Origin: Rhypophila decipiens
Taxonomy: Eukaryota > Ascomycota > Sordariomycetes > Sordariales > Naviculisporaceae
Assembly (NCBI GenBank): GCA_033297075.1
Contig: MU858211.1
Coordinates: forward strand, 1 to 64,000
Length of the DNA: 64,000 nucleotides
Reading direction: 5' to 3'
Below, piece by piece: positions 25,742 to 36,383 of this stretch. The notes under the pieces were generated by a model. It was not told where the DNA came from. It ran no database searches and saw nothing but the letters and a program-made list of their open reading frames with translations. The position numbers were made by a program, and so were the translations under genes. Each line of letters opens with the position of its first letter. The first letter of the stretch is position 1.

Positions 25742-26866
25742 TGTTGCTGAAGGGCTGTGATGTGTTGTGTTTGGTAGCTGATTCTTGTGGTGAAGAGAAA
25801 CGAGGAGCTGTGATGGTTCTGTGAAGACTGGAAAGATGGATATCAAGTCTCCTGAGTGCTAAAATGTTGTGAGGGGCTTGACGATATATATACACAAGGA
25901 AAGCCAGGTGGAGGCTATATAGACGACACCTCCAAGGTGAGGAGGTAATTGACACCCAGTCGGGTGTGATAACTTGAACGTGAGCTTGGTCTCCAGGGGG
26001 CTGCATCAGTCAGCGCCAGCCTCAGGCTGTGTAGCACACCTTGTATCCATTTTCAGTAGTATTGACGACTTAGTCGCCGACCGAATACGTTCCAGCCAAT
26101 AGTCATTTGAATATCACATGTAATAACAGACAAACATGGCGCTCATGACTCCCAGGCTGTGCGATCGGCGTGTATGCTGCCCAAGAACAGTTAGGTAGGC
26201 CTTTGATTGCGGCAGGTTAGTAGGATCGAGGTCCGTACGGGAAATTAAATTCATGCTCTCTACACCTTTCGAGCAGTTTGTTTTCCCTAGGGTGGAACCT
26301 TAGGCGAGAGTGTGTTTTCCAGCGGGTTCTGCCTAGAAAAGCCACATTTAATGCTGTCAGCTTTATGAAACATTCAGCCCTTCAAACTCTCGTTTTCTGT
26401 AGGTGGAAGGATCAGTATTGTGCTTACATAATTTCATGCGCTCTACCTTTGTCATTATGTTTGCCAGCCTAGAGCTGACTGTGTCTGAATTCATGCTCCC
26501 TGAGTCGGTATAAGTTTGTTAGCCTTAAAGTTGATTGTGCTTGCCTATATATCTCTATGCTACTAGTATCACTGTAGCTACGATCGTCAGTATGGGCGGC
26601 GGCGCAGCCTCGTATCATCACTTCGGATATCCAGACTGGGGCCAACTGTTTTCACCGAAGTTGTTTAGGGCCGATTCGAGTCCACAGGCACCATTGCTCC
26701 GGTGTGCATCAAGGTGGATATATATATATATATATAACCCTCCTTGACGACATAAACTTCCCTCCGCTGACCCAGACCTGTACTCTCCATCCGCTCCAAG
26801 CACTACACTCTGTTCTTAAAAGCCCTACAATACCCACCTTGAGGCCAAATAGCACGACCAGTAACC
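25742..26866. promoter_or_regulatory. Shared divergent promoter region of the two KP4-like genes
   Basis: 1.1 kb head-to-head region. TATA-rich tracts lie about 145 bp upstream of copy 1 (25885-25892) and about 130 bp upstream of copy 2 (26718-26737), the positions expected for core promoters with short leaders. I see no gene here. Confidence 0.55.
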
Positions 26867-27510
26867 ATGTTCGGAAACTCGTTCTCGCAACACGCCCGTG
26901 CGGCTGTCTTTCTCCTTCTGACCGCCACGGCTCAAACCAACGCGTTGGGCATCAACTGCCGGGGTAGCGGCTTGTGTGACTTCTTCCTCAATACCGCCAT
27001 CTCGGGCAACGAGGCCAAGGTGGTACGTAAAGCATGAGAATCTCCCGCTAGGAGGCGGTACTAACCACACATTGACCAGCTCTCCGATTGGATCCAAGGC
27101 ATCTCAGCCGAAGGGTACACCCCGCCGGTGATGGCCCAGAATCGCATGTACAAGAACGGCGAGCAGATCGCCTGCTACATACGATCCAGTATCTGCGCCT
27201 TTGTGCAGAATGCGCCGGGTGACACTTCGTTGGCTGACATCCGTCGCCTTGCCCCCGAGATCCCCGGACACAAATGCAGTAAGTTCTCCTGTCGACCGAC
27301 TCTCTGTGGCTGCGATAACTTGGTTGAGACCCATGTCACTTTGCGGCAAATACCTTACATGTATAGAAAAGTGCATATGCTCACATCAATGTCTGCATTC
27401 TAGAAGTTTGTGGCAGCGTGCCCACCGGGTATCCTGGCAACAACGACGTCAAGCACGGCCAGCTGACGTTCAACTATGTCAAGCATTCATGCGGGAATGG
27501 CATTTGTTAG
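26867..27510 (+). CDS. KP4-like (killer toxin-like) secreted protein, copy 2
   Basis: Three exons (26867-27022, 27080-27278, 27404-27510) give 153 residues. A signal peptide (about 1-26) ends just before LGINCRGSG. Eight cysteines match those of copy 1 in order and spacing, as do ICAFVQ, the KVCGS motif and GQLTFNYV. The last intron position differs from copy 1, which has a single intron, so gene structure has changed since duplication. It is transcribed divergently from copy 1 across 1.1 kb, which would allow co-regulation. All cysteines are present and the frame is intact. Expected location is extracellular; activity and target are unknown. Confidence 0.84.
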
Positions 27511-27819
27511 GTCTGTCATTGCTTGGCTGAGAAGGCATGTACCACATAAAGCCAAACATTGAGGGTCAAGATCCTTGTAGTGTTGCGGTGGAGATTGGGG
27601 CTTTCTGAGGGTCGGAAGAATTGGCATGGATGGGATTGTGAGCAGTGTCTGCTCCTGTTCAAGTGCTTGGACAGGATCATGAGCTTTGTTTCCTATCAAT
27701 ATGTATACCTTCTATCGATGTTCCTCTTCGCATGTTCCTCTTCGCACGACGCAAGTGCTACAACAGGGCCTTTTATTTGCATATAAACCCTGCAGTTGCC
27801 TGCGCCCCTTCTTGTCAAG
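27511..27819. other. Intergenic, convergent 3' ends
   Basis: About 0.3 kb of 3' flank between KP4-like copy 2 and the kinase gene. Nothing recognised. Confidence 0.5.
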
Positions 27820-29271
27820 TTAATCCCAAACCCTCCTCGCCTCCTCGTACGCGGGCAAGGCATACTTCCTCATCCACTCCAACTCCAAGACCCCCTCAGC
27901 ATTCGGCCGGTCCGCACCCTTAAACGCAAGCAACGTCCTTAACATGCTCAGAATCATCTGAAACTCCTCCTCGCCAATCTCATTCCCTCGAGGATCCAAT
28001 ACGCGATAATGTAATTGACTCTCAAGAGTATCAATCTCAGATAAGCCACTCTCATACCGCCAGTCACAACCAAACTCGTATCCGTGACGGTCCCAGTCTT
28101 CAGGGTCCCAGTCAAGATGGTTCATATACCCATTCGTATCCCACCAATCGGTCGGGATGATCCTCTTGCCGTGGGCGTCGATCCTATTCAGCCCATTCGC
28201 CTGCAGGGCTTTCTCAGCTATGATGTATTCCTCGTCTGTGGGTTCCCGGCCCAGTTCATCCGCAAGTCGCTGGCTATCTTCGTCGGAAAGGATGAAAAAT
28301 TGGCTGGATGTATTAATGAGTGGGCCGGCGAGGACCTCAAAGATGGCGGCGCCGAGGCTCCATATGTCGGAGGCAAAATTTAGAGTTGGGTAGGGCGGGA
28401 GGAAAAGGTCCGGGGGGTGTAGACCGACGGGCGCGTGCGATTGATAGCGGACTTCTTTTTCTTCGTCAAAGGAGCTGCGGAAGTCACTGAGGACAAGCCT
28501 CGCCTGTGGGAGGGTGAGTTCATTGGCTGGGATGAACAGGTCGATGGGCGCAATGCCGTTGGGTGAATCAATATTGCCAGCAAGGGGGGCGCCGTACTTG
28601 GCATAGAGTTCAGGCACGGAGAGATTGTTGATGTGGCAAGCTGACGGGGAAAACCCGACGAGTGCGTTGTTGACGCGAATGTCTCCATGGACAAGCCCCT
28701 GAGAATGAATGAAGGAGACGGCAAGGGCCAGCTGTGCAGCCAGGGACCGAACCACGTCGAGCGGGAAGGGATGATAAGCTGGTGTTCTGGCCTTCTCTAG
28801 GCTGCCTCTTGTTGGCTCTGAGACGAGACAGATGTGGTGTCCGTTGGGGCCACTGACTGTGAAGAGGTCGCGAAGCGTTGGGATCATGGATTTCCCGGCA
28901 TGTTGCGTTGTCATGGCTACAGAGCCGAGTCTAGAAAGAACTTCGGATTCACGGTTAGCGGCGTCTGAATCGGCGGTGCAGACCTTGACGGCGACATATC
29001 TGGACGTCAGGTTGTCATGGGCGAGCCAGACGGTGGAGAATGAGCTTTGGCCGAGCAGATGGACGACGCGGTACCGGTTGTCGTTTAGTCGGGCGTCGAT
29101 ATGGACGGGAACATGGTTCCCATTCTCAGCCGCCACGGTGCTGTACGTGTTGCGGAAAGAGTTGGGAAATAGGACCGGAGAGGAAATTGTGATAATGGCC
29201 CTGGGGACGCGTCTCCAAGACGTAGGTTGAATCTGACAGGCTCTGGGAAGATGAAGCATGCTTATCGTCAT
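27820..29271 (-). CDS. SRPK-like protein kinase domain protein
   Basis: This is a single-exon frame of 483 residues from an ATG at 29271. The kinase fold is visible: a glycine-loop equivalent LGQSSFSTVW (residues 73-82), VAVK with Lys96, an alpha-C Glu near 108-110, the catalytic loop HGDIRVNNAL (Asp197, Asn202), and ASDIWSLGAAIFEVL for helix F. This layout resembles the fungal SR-protein-kinase-like group. Two departures stand out: HRD is HGD, and the metal-binding DFG is DFR (263-265). SRPK members often read DLGNA here, so activity is possible but not assured. The first 45 residues are basic and rich in Arg and Ser, as in some mitochondrial leaders. No link to the neighbouring secreted-protein genes is evident. 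Confidence 0.85.
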   Translation of the reverse strand: MTISMLHLPRACQIQPTSWRRVPRAIITISSPVLFPNSFRNTYSTVAAENGNHVPVHIDARLNDNRYRVVHLLGQSSFSTVWLAHDNLTSRYVAVKVCTADSDAANRESEVLSRLGSVAMTTQHAGKSMIPTLRDLFTVSGPNGHHICLVSEPTRGSLEKARTPAYHPFPLDVVRSLAAQLALAVSFIHSQGLVHGDIRVNNALVGFSPSACHINNLSVPELYAKYGAPLAGNIDSPNGIAPIDLFIPANELTLPQARLVLSDFRSSFDEEKEVRYQSHAPVGLHPPDLFLPPYPTLNFASDIWSLGAAIFEVLAGPLINTSSQFFILSDEDSQRLADELGREPTDEEYIIAEKALQANGLNRIDAHGKRIIPTDWWDTNGYMNHLDWDPEDWDRHGYEFGCDWRYESGLSEIDTLESQLHYRVLDPRGNEIGEEEFQMILSMLRTLLAFKGADRPNAEGVLELEWMRKYALPAYEEARRVWD

Positions 29272-31080
29272 CAGCGGCCTACTGAGAGGCTAAGATAACA
29301 AGTATATACAAGAAAATGAGATCAACGTTGCCTAAAGAGACTATTGTTTATGTTGTCATGTTACTGTTGCTCCAGGTTGAAGCCAAGTTTTTACGTCGCG
29401 AAAAGTACGCGCTGCGGGATTATGGATCACGAAAGGCTGGGCTGGGGTGGAATCATGGAATCCTTCGCCCGGAGACACTAAGCCGAAGGGGCTTAAACTG
29501 CTCCGTAGGATTGCTTGGTATTCTAAACCTTAAAAGAACGTACACACCGCCACCACTCAACAAACGACGGTCTTCCCAAGCTTTGTATGATGTTTCAATT
29601 CTTGTCTTCCAAGAAAGTTCCATAACCTGTTCATCACAACGACCTTGGACGACCTGACCATAAATTGGTCGATAGTCGAACCTTGGAAGGTCTTCCGAGT
29701 AGGCCCACTGGGGAATAGAGCTGTTCAACGTGTTTGTAGCACCGTCACACCGTGATATCACTGATGATCAACCCGTAGGACTAATGGCTATCACCAAGCT
29801 GCTTGAGGTTCGGACAAAGTGAGGCACAGCAAATGTCGGCTCTAAGCCCCATCTCTCACCCCTTGACTGGGTAATTTCGACGCCGATCGTGGTATCAAGT
29901 TTTAAGAGCTGGACGCAATTAGGGCCTAAGTACCGGCCCCCAAGGCGAGCAATGTGATTCCGATCCGGTCAAACTGGGTGTGACCGTGCGGCCTGGTAAT
30001 GATGGCCGTGGCCACCGCACGGCTTATATAGAGCCCTCCAGCTTCGGCCATATGATTGGGGACAGTCCCCGCTCACGCCCTTCTCTTGCCCAATGACCAC
30101 GGCAGAAACGAAGCGAGCAAAAATAATGGTCTATCAATAATTATGGAACCCCACGGCTCGAATCAGGCACCAAACAATGGGAGCTCGCCGAGCCCGTACC
30201 TATATATATACGGAAGGAAGTTATTGGATATGTCGCAAGTGGTGTAGTGTGATAACTTGGTCGTCAGATGTAGGGAAGTGGCCCGTCTCGGCTCGTGTGC
30301 TGCGCCCTGCGGCGTGGTACCTCGGCTGTAACCTCAAGTCCCTGTTGTGCGAATATTAGCCCTAAATACGGAGTACGTCCCGTCCCGTCCCGTCCCGTCC
30401 CGTCCCGTCTGGGGGCCCCGGAATTTAGCAGCGGTGATGCGGCGTAATGCCTTGAGTTTCGTCTTAAAAATTACAAGATATCAGAGTTAATTTAGACAAA
30501 GTGCTAGTTTCCGACTCATGTTCGATGTTTCCATCTAATGCTTTTTGTACCGGTAGACTAACAAGTGTTCTCAGTGCGGGTGAATTTTGAAGCATGGACA
30601 TAAAAAGGCTCTGCAGTTGACACTAGTCTGGATTGGGGAGTTGGATCGGGGCTAATTTGCCCCTATTTTTGGCCTCTTATCGTTCGACTCTTGGGGCCCT
30701 ATCGGTGGACGGCGGCTATCTTCCGCCCCATCGGCGACGACTTTTGTCTTAACACACCGTTGTACTGTACCACGTCAAGGCGGGATTTCATTACACTATT
30801 ATCGGTAACCGACCTCGTTTCGTCACACCTATCCTGGGCTATAATGCGTCGACCATGGATTTCGCCGCCAAGAACCAGAAACGAGACCCCAAGTGCTTGG
30901 GTCGCAATCGCAGAAATTGTTTCAATGCTGCCGCGATGAAGCCAGGGCAGGCAGGCATCACAACATATATCACCATGTCCCAAAAGCCGGGGAGATCCTT
31001 CAGGATTTAAGCAAGCAGGCCACTCCATGCTCCTTCTCATCCCCCTTTGCAGGACCAGCCCACATGAACCACGGTAAATC
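29272..31080. other. Intergenic, no gene recognised
   Basis: 1.8 kb. A 102-codon minus-strand frame (29453-29761) lacks motifs and splice partners. A perfect pentanucleotide repeat lies at 30376-30410. Confidence 0.5.
30376..30410. repeat. (CGTCC)n microsatellite
   Basis: Six perfect CGTCC units are followed by one CGTCT unit. The array stands directly after a TACGGAGTAC motif. Confidence 0.9.
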
Positions 31081-33537
31081 ATGGATTCGGCAACCAGTAT
31101 CGTCAATGCCAAGGTCTACACGGGCATCTGGGTCAACTGGTCCCGGGGCCCCATCATGGGCTCAACTCTGACCCTGACTCGGCAGAACGGCAACCTCCTC
31201 ATCGCCTTCACAGCCTTCTTTATTGGCTTCATTGCGTCCCGCGCCTGGCGCATCATCTCCTTCGCCCTGCACCGCTATTACTCCACCCCCGAGGCTCGCG
31301 ATGCCCTCCATCACCAGCGGCAAGCCGTGCTCCGCAACTCGGAGACGCCTGGGTGGTCCTTCTGGACGCTGGCCCAGATCGCCTGGGCCTGGCGACGACC
31401 ATCGGTCCAGTCGCAACATGGACCCGGGCATCATTATCGTCGGCGCGTGCTGGCCGTCGTTGTGCCCACGCTCCTAGCATCCGTCATCTGCATGTGTGTA
31501 TTTGCAGTAGCCTCGGGCTTCTCGTCCCAGATGACGACGGCTGACGCCGGTGGCGTGGAAGAGGTGCTCATCGATGGGACAAACTGCGGGATGGTCACCT
31601 ACGCCGTACAAAGCAACACGGCGGTCAGCAAAGTGGACTTGATGCTGAACAGGGAGGACTCGAGACGCAGAAATGACGCCGTCAACTACGCACAACAGTG
31701 TTACGATGCCACCAGCAAGCAAAGCCAGCCCAGCGATATCAACGCGGGCGGAGTCTTTGACTGCAACTTGTTTGTTCGCCCGAACTTGTTGTCTCAGATT
31801 GGGTCAGGCGGACCACAAGGGCCCAACATCAACACCGATGCGCCTTGTCCCTTCACGGGCGGTCTTTGCCAGACGGGCGATTCCTCCGGAAACCTGCTGC
31901 TCGATACGGGTTACATCGACAGCCACGAGCACCTAGGCCTCAACTCGCCCAAGGAGGCCAGGATCTCCATGCGGCAGACCTACCACTGCGCCCCACTGCG
32001 GACAGAAGGGTTCAAAGAAGACGTCAAGGACGAGGAAGACGGCATCACCTACACCAGATACAATTACGGCCCAATCATAGCCAAAGCCTTCAACAGCAGC
32101 GGGCACGAGAATCTCAAGATCCAAAACTACACCGTCAACATCCGCGGCCTAGACGCGCAGTACCCGGACCCGACCACGAGGAAAGAATCCTCAGGAGTGA
32201 GCGAATCAGCCAACTTCCTCCTCCCGGTCTACCAATCACAGACCTTCAACGGCACCGTCTCCAAAGGAAGCCGATACATACCTATACCCCAACTTCAAAG
32301 ATCAGACGGCAGTGTCGAGGTCATCTTCCTAGTCGGCAACGGCGTCGGCTTCCCCGACCAGACCGCCGACCCATGGTATCGCGTCTCCAACACCACAGCC
32401 GGCAATATCTATGCCATCACGCGCAAAGACTCACTCCCCTATTACCGCCCCGCAGAAGCCGCCTCGCCAATGGGCTGCGTCGAACAATTCCAATTCTGCA
32501 GATCACACGACATGCAGTGCGGTCCTCTCGCGGCCTGGCTCGACGCAATCGTCGGAGCAGCACACCTTTTTGACCTCACGCCGGAAGCAATCATGAACAG
32601 CGAGAATCTCGAGGGCGAACCGACACCCTTGGCATCGAGGTTCATCTGGTACACCCAGATCCTGAATTACATGTCCCTCACGGCAAGCATGATTCCCATT
32701 TTCCCTTCCTCGGGCAAACTATCTTCCGAAGACTTTTTAAACAGAGGCTTTCAGTTTGGGCTGGGCGATGCGCAGTGGCAGCGGGATGTAAGCCAATGGT
32801 GGTCGACTTGGCTTTCGTTGCTGCAAATTGGGTTTCTTGATACCGCCAAGGGACCCCCGAAAGGGTTTGACGAGTACCCCGAGCAAGTGGTTATCGCCCG
32901 CCCTGCGGATGTGCATATGCAGGATATGTGCTATAACCAGAAAGTGCAGAGCAGAGGACGACATGTCTCGTTTAGCATGTTTGGGCTGTGTTTTGTTTTT
33001 GTGGCGGGATGTCTGATTTTTATTGTTTCGTATCTGTTGGAGCCTATCTTTGCGCTTGATTGGAGGCGACTACTGTTGCGCAAGGGTGCAGAGCCTAAAG
33101 ACGATGTAGTCAGAGGGGGAGACTTTAAGAATCTGGAATGGGACACGACGGACGTGTTGCATCTGCAGGCTTTGAGCTTTCATTCCAAGGGGCATGGGAC
33201 ATGGGACCCGAGAAGCTTTGGTATTGGCAGTGAGGGGGCAGGGATTGGTTCTGTCCCTGTCACGACGGAGCCGGGTGAGGTCTTTGAGCCGTTGATTACT
33301 TCTTGGAGGAGGGGAGAGGGTGGCAACCTTGGATATGCTGGGTCTAAAGTTGGAAGCGAGAAAGGTAGCATCGACAAGGTTGCGGTCGTCGAGGTTGTTG
33401 ATATCGAGGCTCAGACCACGGCTAAAAAGCCTCCGCGGCGGCAGGATACCGGTTTCAGTCTCAGTACTATTGCCACTGGGAGCACGTACACTCAGGGAAG
33501 AGAAAAGGATGTATTGGAACAATCAGCACGAACATGA
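31081..33537 (+). CDS. Large uncharacterised fungal membrane protein
   Basis: This is a single exon of 818 residues with an ATG at 31081. Hydrophobic segments near residues 38-55 and 122-145 and a strong one near 640-665 (VSFSMFGLCFVFVAGCLIFIVSYLLEP) flank a region of about 490 residues. That region is rich in cysteines and N-glycosylation sequons, which suggests a large extracytoplasmic domain. The C-terminal 150 residues are hydrophilic, with low-complexity Gly/Ser stretches and basic clusters. I recall similar long hypothetical proteins in many ascomycetes but no assigned function. The frame is clean throughout, codon use looks normal, and it is probably expressed. Confidence 0.8.
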   Translation: MDSATSIVNAKVYTGIWVNWSRGPIMGSTLTLTRQNGNLLIAFTAFFIGFIASRAWRIISFALHRYYSTPEARDALHHQRQAVLRNSETPGWSFWTLAQIAWAWRRPSVQSQHGPGHHYRRRVLAVVVPTLLASVICMCVFAVASGFSSQMTTADAGGVEEVLIDGTNCGMVTYAVQSNTAVSKVDLMLNREDSRRRNDAVNYAQQCYDATSKQSQPSDINAGGVFDCNLFVRPNLLSQIGSGGPQGPNINTDAPCPFTGGLCQTGDSSGNLLLDTGYIDSHEHLGLNSPKEARISMRQTYHCAPLRTEGFKEDVKDEEDGITYTRYNYGPIIAKAFNSSGHENLKIQNYTVNIRGLDAQYPDPTTRKESSGVSESANFLLPVYQSQTFNGTVSKGSRYIPIPQLQRSDGSVEVIFLVGNGVGFPDQTADPWYRVSNTTAGNIYAITRKDSLPYYRPAEAASPMGCVEQFQFCRSHDMQCGPLAAWLDAIVGAAHLFDLTPEAIMNSENLEGEPTPLASRFIWYTQILNYMSLTASMIPIFPSSGKLSSEDFLNRGFQFGLGDAQWQRDVSQWWSTWLSLLQIGFLDTAKGPPKGFDEYPEQVVIARPADVHMQDMCYNQKVQSRGRHVSFSMFGLCFVFVAGCLIFIVSYLLEPIFALDWRRLLLRKGAEPKDDVVRGGDFKNLEWDTTDVLHLQALSFHSKGHGTWDPRSFGIGSEGAGIGSVPVTTEPGEVFEPLITSWRRGEGGNLGYAGSKVGSEKGSIDKVAVVEVVDIEAQTTAKKPPRRQDTGFSLSTIATGSTYTQGREKDVLEQSART

Positions 33538-33769
33538 GCTTTGTTCCCGAGCGGTTGTGATCTGCGTACCTATCCAAGGTACCTAGGTAGTTGCGTCAAT
33601 TCAAGTCACGACTCCTATCATTGGCCTTGGCACTTTAGTTTCCAAGGGGAATTTTATTACCGAGGGCAACAGCACCGATAATGTTGCTTAGGCACCGTCC
33701 GAGTTTCTTCTAGCCCGTATAAGAGATAATGCCGCCTTCCTGGTAAAAGGAAAAAACGGAGTAGTTTAT

Positions 33770-34735
33770 TTAAAGGAAACCAGCATCGCTCTTGGCATTC
33801 ATTTCAAACTTCTCCTTGAACCAAACACGAGCCTTTTTCAGACTATTCGTTCTGCCCTCTCGACGAAGGTAGTTGATCATCAGCGCAGTCATGACCACCA
33901 TCAAAGTCCATCGATCACCAAGCTCCCCAGTCAGAGCAGCCCCCTTCAGATTCAACGTCATCAGATGGTCGCAACTCCACGCGCTACTAAATAGGAGTTC
34001 GGCCAGGACTTGAGCGTCGTCAGCGTCGGCTTCGTCATCGTCCTTGACCAAGACACCTTTCGAAGGAGGGAGGACAGGCGACAAAAGCGAGGTGGTACAA
34101 CTTGTTGGAGGTCCCTGTTGCTGCGGCCGAGCAGCAGCCGAGGGGGAAGTTGGCGGTGGTGGGACCGGGAGTAAAATAAAATGCGAGCGTTCTTCTTTCA
34201 TCTTGTCACTTGCCGGGTCACTGGCCTGTGTGTGCCGACCGGCTTTATGGACCGACGGTGTGACAGTGACCCACTCGAATTCTGCCCGTGGCCGTGGTCT
34301 TTGGAGACCAATCTCGATGGAAAAGCGGAAGCAGAGGAAGCCATGGTAGGGAATGCCCGGTTGACGACGGTACGTAGTGTCAGCGTACATGATGTTCTCT
34401 ACCATCTCCTGACGATTTCTTTCGGGATTCAGAGCGGGCATCATGATAACGCTCTTTCTGCAGCTCTCCGAGAGAGAGCGAGGCGTCACTGAATCAGCGT
34501 CAGTTGTGATAGTCTGGCTGTCCAATTCCCCGGCGCCGGCTACAATGGCACTAGGATCGTGGTTCTTTGGTCCATTGAGAAGGCAGAGCCCCTTGTCGAA
34601 GCGGAGCGGTCCGCGGAGAGCTTTGGAGACGTGTGAATCGACGAAATATATAACGTCGTTCTTGGTCGGACCGCAAAGCTTCATGCATTTCAAAGGATTG
34701 GGGATACCCTTGGAGACGTCCATGTATAGATTCAT
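33770..34735 (-). CDS. Uncharacterised fungal protein
   Basis: A single frame of 321 residues starts MNLYMDVSKG. The first 70 residues contain CMKLCGPTKNDVIYFVDSH and KALRGPLRFDKG, which look like a conserved block. A Pro/Ser/Ala-rich middle section (about 175-225) and an acidic run (KDDDEADADD) follow. The C-terminal 70 residues are more ordered, with a hydrophobic stretch LMVVMTALMINYLRREG. No signal peptide or catalytic motif is seen. I do not recognise a function. Confidence 0.6.
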   Translation of the reverse strand: MNLYMDVSKGIPNPLKCMKLCGPTKNDVIYFVDSHVSKALRGPLRFDKGLCLLNGPKNHDPSAIVAGAGELDSQTITTDADSVTPRSLSESCRKSVIMMPALNPERNRQEMVENIMYADTTYRRQPGIPYHGFLCFRFSIEIGLQRPRPRAEFEWVTVTPSVHKAGRHTQASDPASDKMKEERSHFILLPVPPPPTSPSAAARPQQQGPPTSCTTSLLSPVLPPSKGVLVKDDDEADADDAQVLAELLFSSAWSCDHLMTLNLKGAALTGELGDRWTLMVVMTALMINYLRREGRTNSLKKARVWFKEKFEMNAKSDAGFL

Positions 34736-35126
34736 GCTGGGGGGAATGGGCGGTATCCGTAATAAGTTAGGTCCTTGGGTATCTTGGTGAATGCTGGACC
34801 GGGTGTGCCCCCGACGGGACCATGTTGGTCGTCGACAGCAGTAGAGCCCCGGCTTATTTTTGACTCCACGGGGTCCATGGTGACGACCGTTGGTTGACTG
34901 AGAATGCTTTACTGAAACAGAGGCGAAAGGCGACAGAAATGGGAAGGTACTGGCTGTCTTGGGGATTTTTCACGGCTGAGGGGGCCGAGGTAATGCATTG
35001 AAATACGCTACTTTAGCGGCGGCGCCTAACGCCGGGCGGCCGGCACAACCTTGTGCTTTTTCCTTCCATCATGCATGTTAGAAAGTCCCCACTTAGAGTC
35101 TCCTGAATGGTCACCATCTCCAAGCT
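34736..35126. other. Intergenic, no gene recognised
   Basis: About 0.4 kb between the uncharacterised protein's 5' end and the acyltransferase's 3' end. Nothing recognised. Confidence 0.5.
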
Positions 35127-36383
35127 CTACAAGCGTATGTGGATCCATACAATGGAATTCTGCCACGGGCTCGCCAGGCAAAATATTACGCACATGACCC
35201 AAATGTATCCTGCTGCGCGACATACTATGGCCGTCCATATGCTCCACATACCAACAGTCTCCGTCTCGTTTTGTCTTGTCTTCCTCGGCACTTCTCTTAC
35301 TCCTCTCAACTGTCTTTTGAGGGCAACTTCTAGAGAGCAAACCACAAAGTTGGACAGAAAGAAGCGCAGTTCCATGGTCACGTTACTGCGGCCCGTCACG
35401 GTCCAGTTGCCTACCGAGTGGATTATTGCCGAGTAAGTAAACACGCCAAGCGCCCTGAGCGTCTTTTGCAAAGGTGGCGTCATGGCAAGATTCCTTGCTG
35501 ACAATTCTTGTTGGGGGCTTTTTCCATGATGCGGTGGCTGGAGTTGTGGTGGAGATGATGTTGCCTTCCAGGCCGGCACGTAAGCATCCAAAGTGGCTGT
35601 ATGCAAACGATGCCAAAACGCGCCCCAAAATCGTCGGAGCGAATATGCGTCGGCGATACTACCGAAAAGTGGCGGCCACTCGCGTGGTTGGTCCCATTGC
35701 AGAATACAAACGAAAAGAATGGACAGGATGTCGTGAGCGACAGACAATTTAAAATATGTTACCCAGATCCAGGCGAAAGACATGTAGGTCCGCAGAAACA
35801 GATCTCGTCGTGTCATGGGTAATTGAGGTAGCAGCGTCTGTTTGGCCGTGTCGAAATCTCGAGGTGTCAGATGGAGCTGGAGCAGTCGTTGCGAAATGGA
35901 ATCATGGACGAGATGGTGCGTGAGCAGTAAGGCTGTGGTGTGTAAGCCTCTGGCCATTGCAAACCGGACACGACGGGAGTACTCGGTCCGATCCCGGGAC
36001 GTCATGGAGATTTCCGAGAGACATGTCCGTCGGGCATCGACCGACATACGAAAGGCGGCTTGCAAGCGCTGTGCAAAAGAGGCTGCGCGTGACACGGTCC
36101 GTTTCTCCCGCCAGAGGAGCCAGACAGTGTGAAGCGTATCGATGAGAGCAAACGGAACGAAAACGTCCCTGAAAGGTACCAAAGGTACACTTTCAACTGA
36201 AAGGGCGAGGATAACACAAGCAATGTGTAGGATGGAGCATGTCTGTCGCGCCCTACAGCCGAATGGGAGCTGGATGGCAACACCAAAGAAAACCGTCGCA
36301 ATGCCAAACAGAAGCAGGGGGAGGACAACGTAAGCTGCATATGTCAGCCCATACGGCTGCTTGGCAAAGGATTGGAAGAACAT
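35127..36383 (-). CDS. Wax-synthase-like membrane O-acyltransferase (MBOAT type)
   Basis: A single exon of 418 residues from an ATG at 36383. About eight hydrophobic segments span the protein. The features fit the wax-synthase-like acyltransferases of fungal metabolite clusters (PF13813 as I recall it): a FWGAFWHRLHTATLDAYVPAW block (compare FWRRFWHQ...) and a buried histidine, His322, in TYSAIIHSVGNW, taken as the catalytic residue. Such enzymes acetylate or acylate hydroxyl groups of terpenoids or polyketides in the ER membrane. It could tailor the PKS product, but it sits 24 kb from the PKS core behind unrelated genes, so that link is weak. A Pro/Gln/His-rich loop near 275-295 is probably cytosolic. 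Confidence 0.82.
   Translation of the reverse strand: MFFQSFAKQPYGLTYAAYVVLPLLLFGIATVFFGVAIQLPFGCRARQTCSILHIACVILALSVESVPLVPFRDVFVPFALIDTLHTVWLLWREKRTVSRAASFAQRLQAAFRMSVDARRTCLSEISMTSRDRTEYSRRVRFAMARGLHTTALLLTHHLVHDSISQRLLQLHLTPRDFDTAKQTLLPQLPMTRRDLFLRTYMSFAWIWVTYFKLSVAHDILSILFVCILQWDQPREWPPLFGSIADAYSLRRFWGAFWHRLHTATLDAYVPAWKATSSPPQLQPPHHGKSPQQELSARNLAMTPPLQKTLRALGVFTYSAIIHSVGNWTVTGRSNVTMELRFFLSNFVVCSLEVALKRQLRGVREVPRKTRQNETETVGMWSIWTAIVCRAAGYIWVMCVIFCLASPWQNSIVWIHIRL

Noticed and set aside
29453..29761. 102-codon minus-strand frame between the kinase and the large membrane protein
   Set aside because: No recognisable motif and no start or splice context strong enough to support a gene.
31845..32573. 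242-codon plus-strand frame inside the 818-residue membrane protein
   Set aside because: Arg/Pro/His-rich out-of-frame shadow of a GC-rich coding exon.
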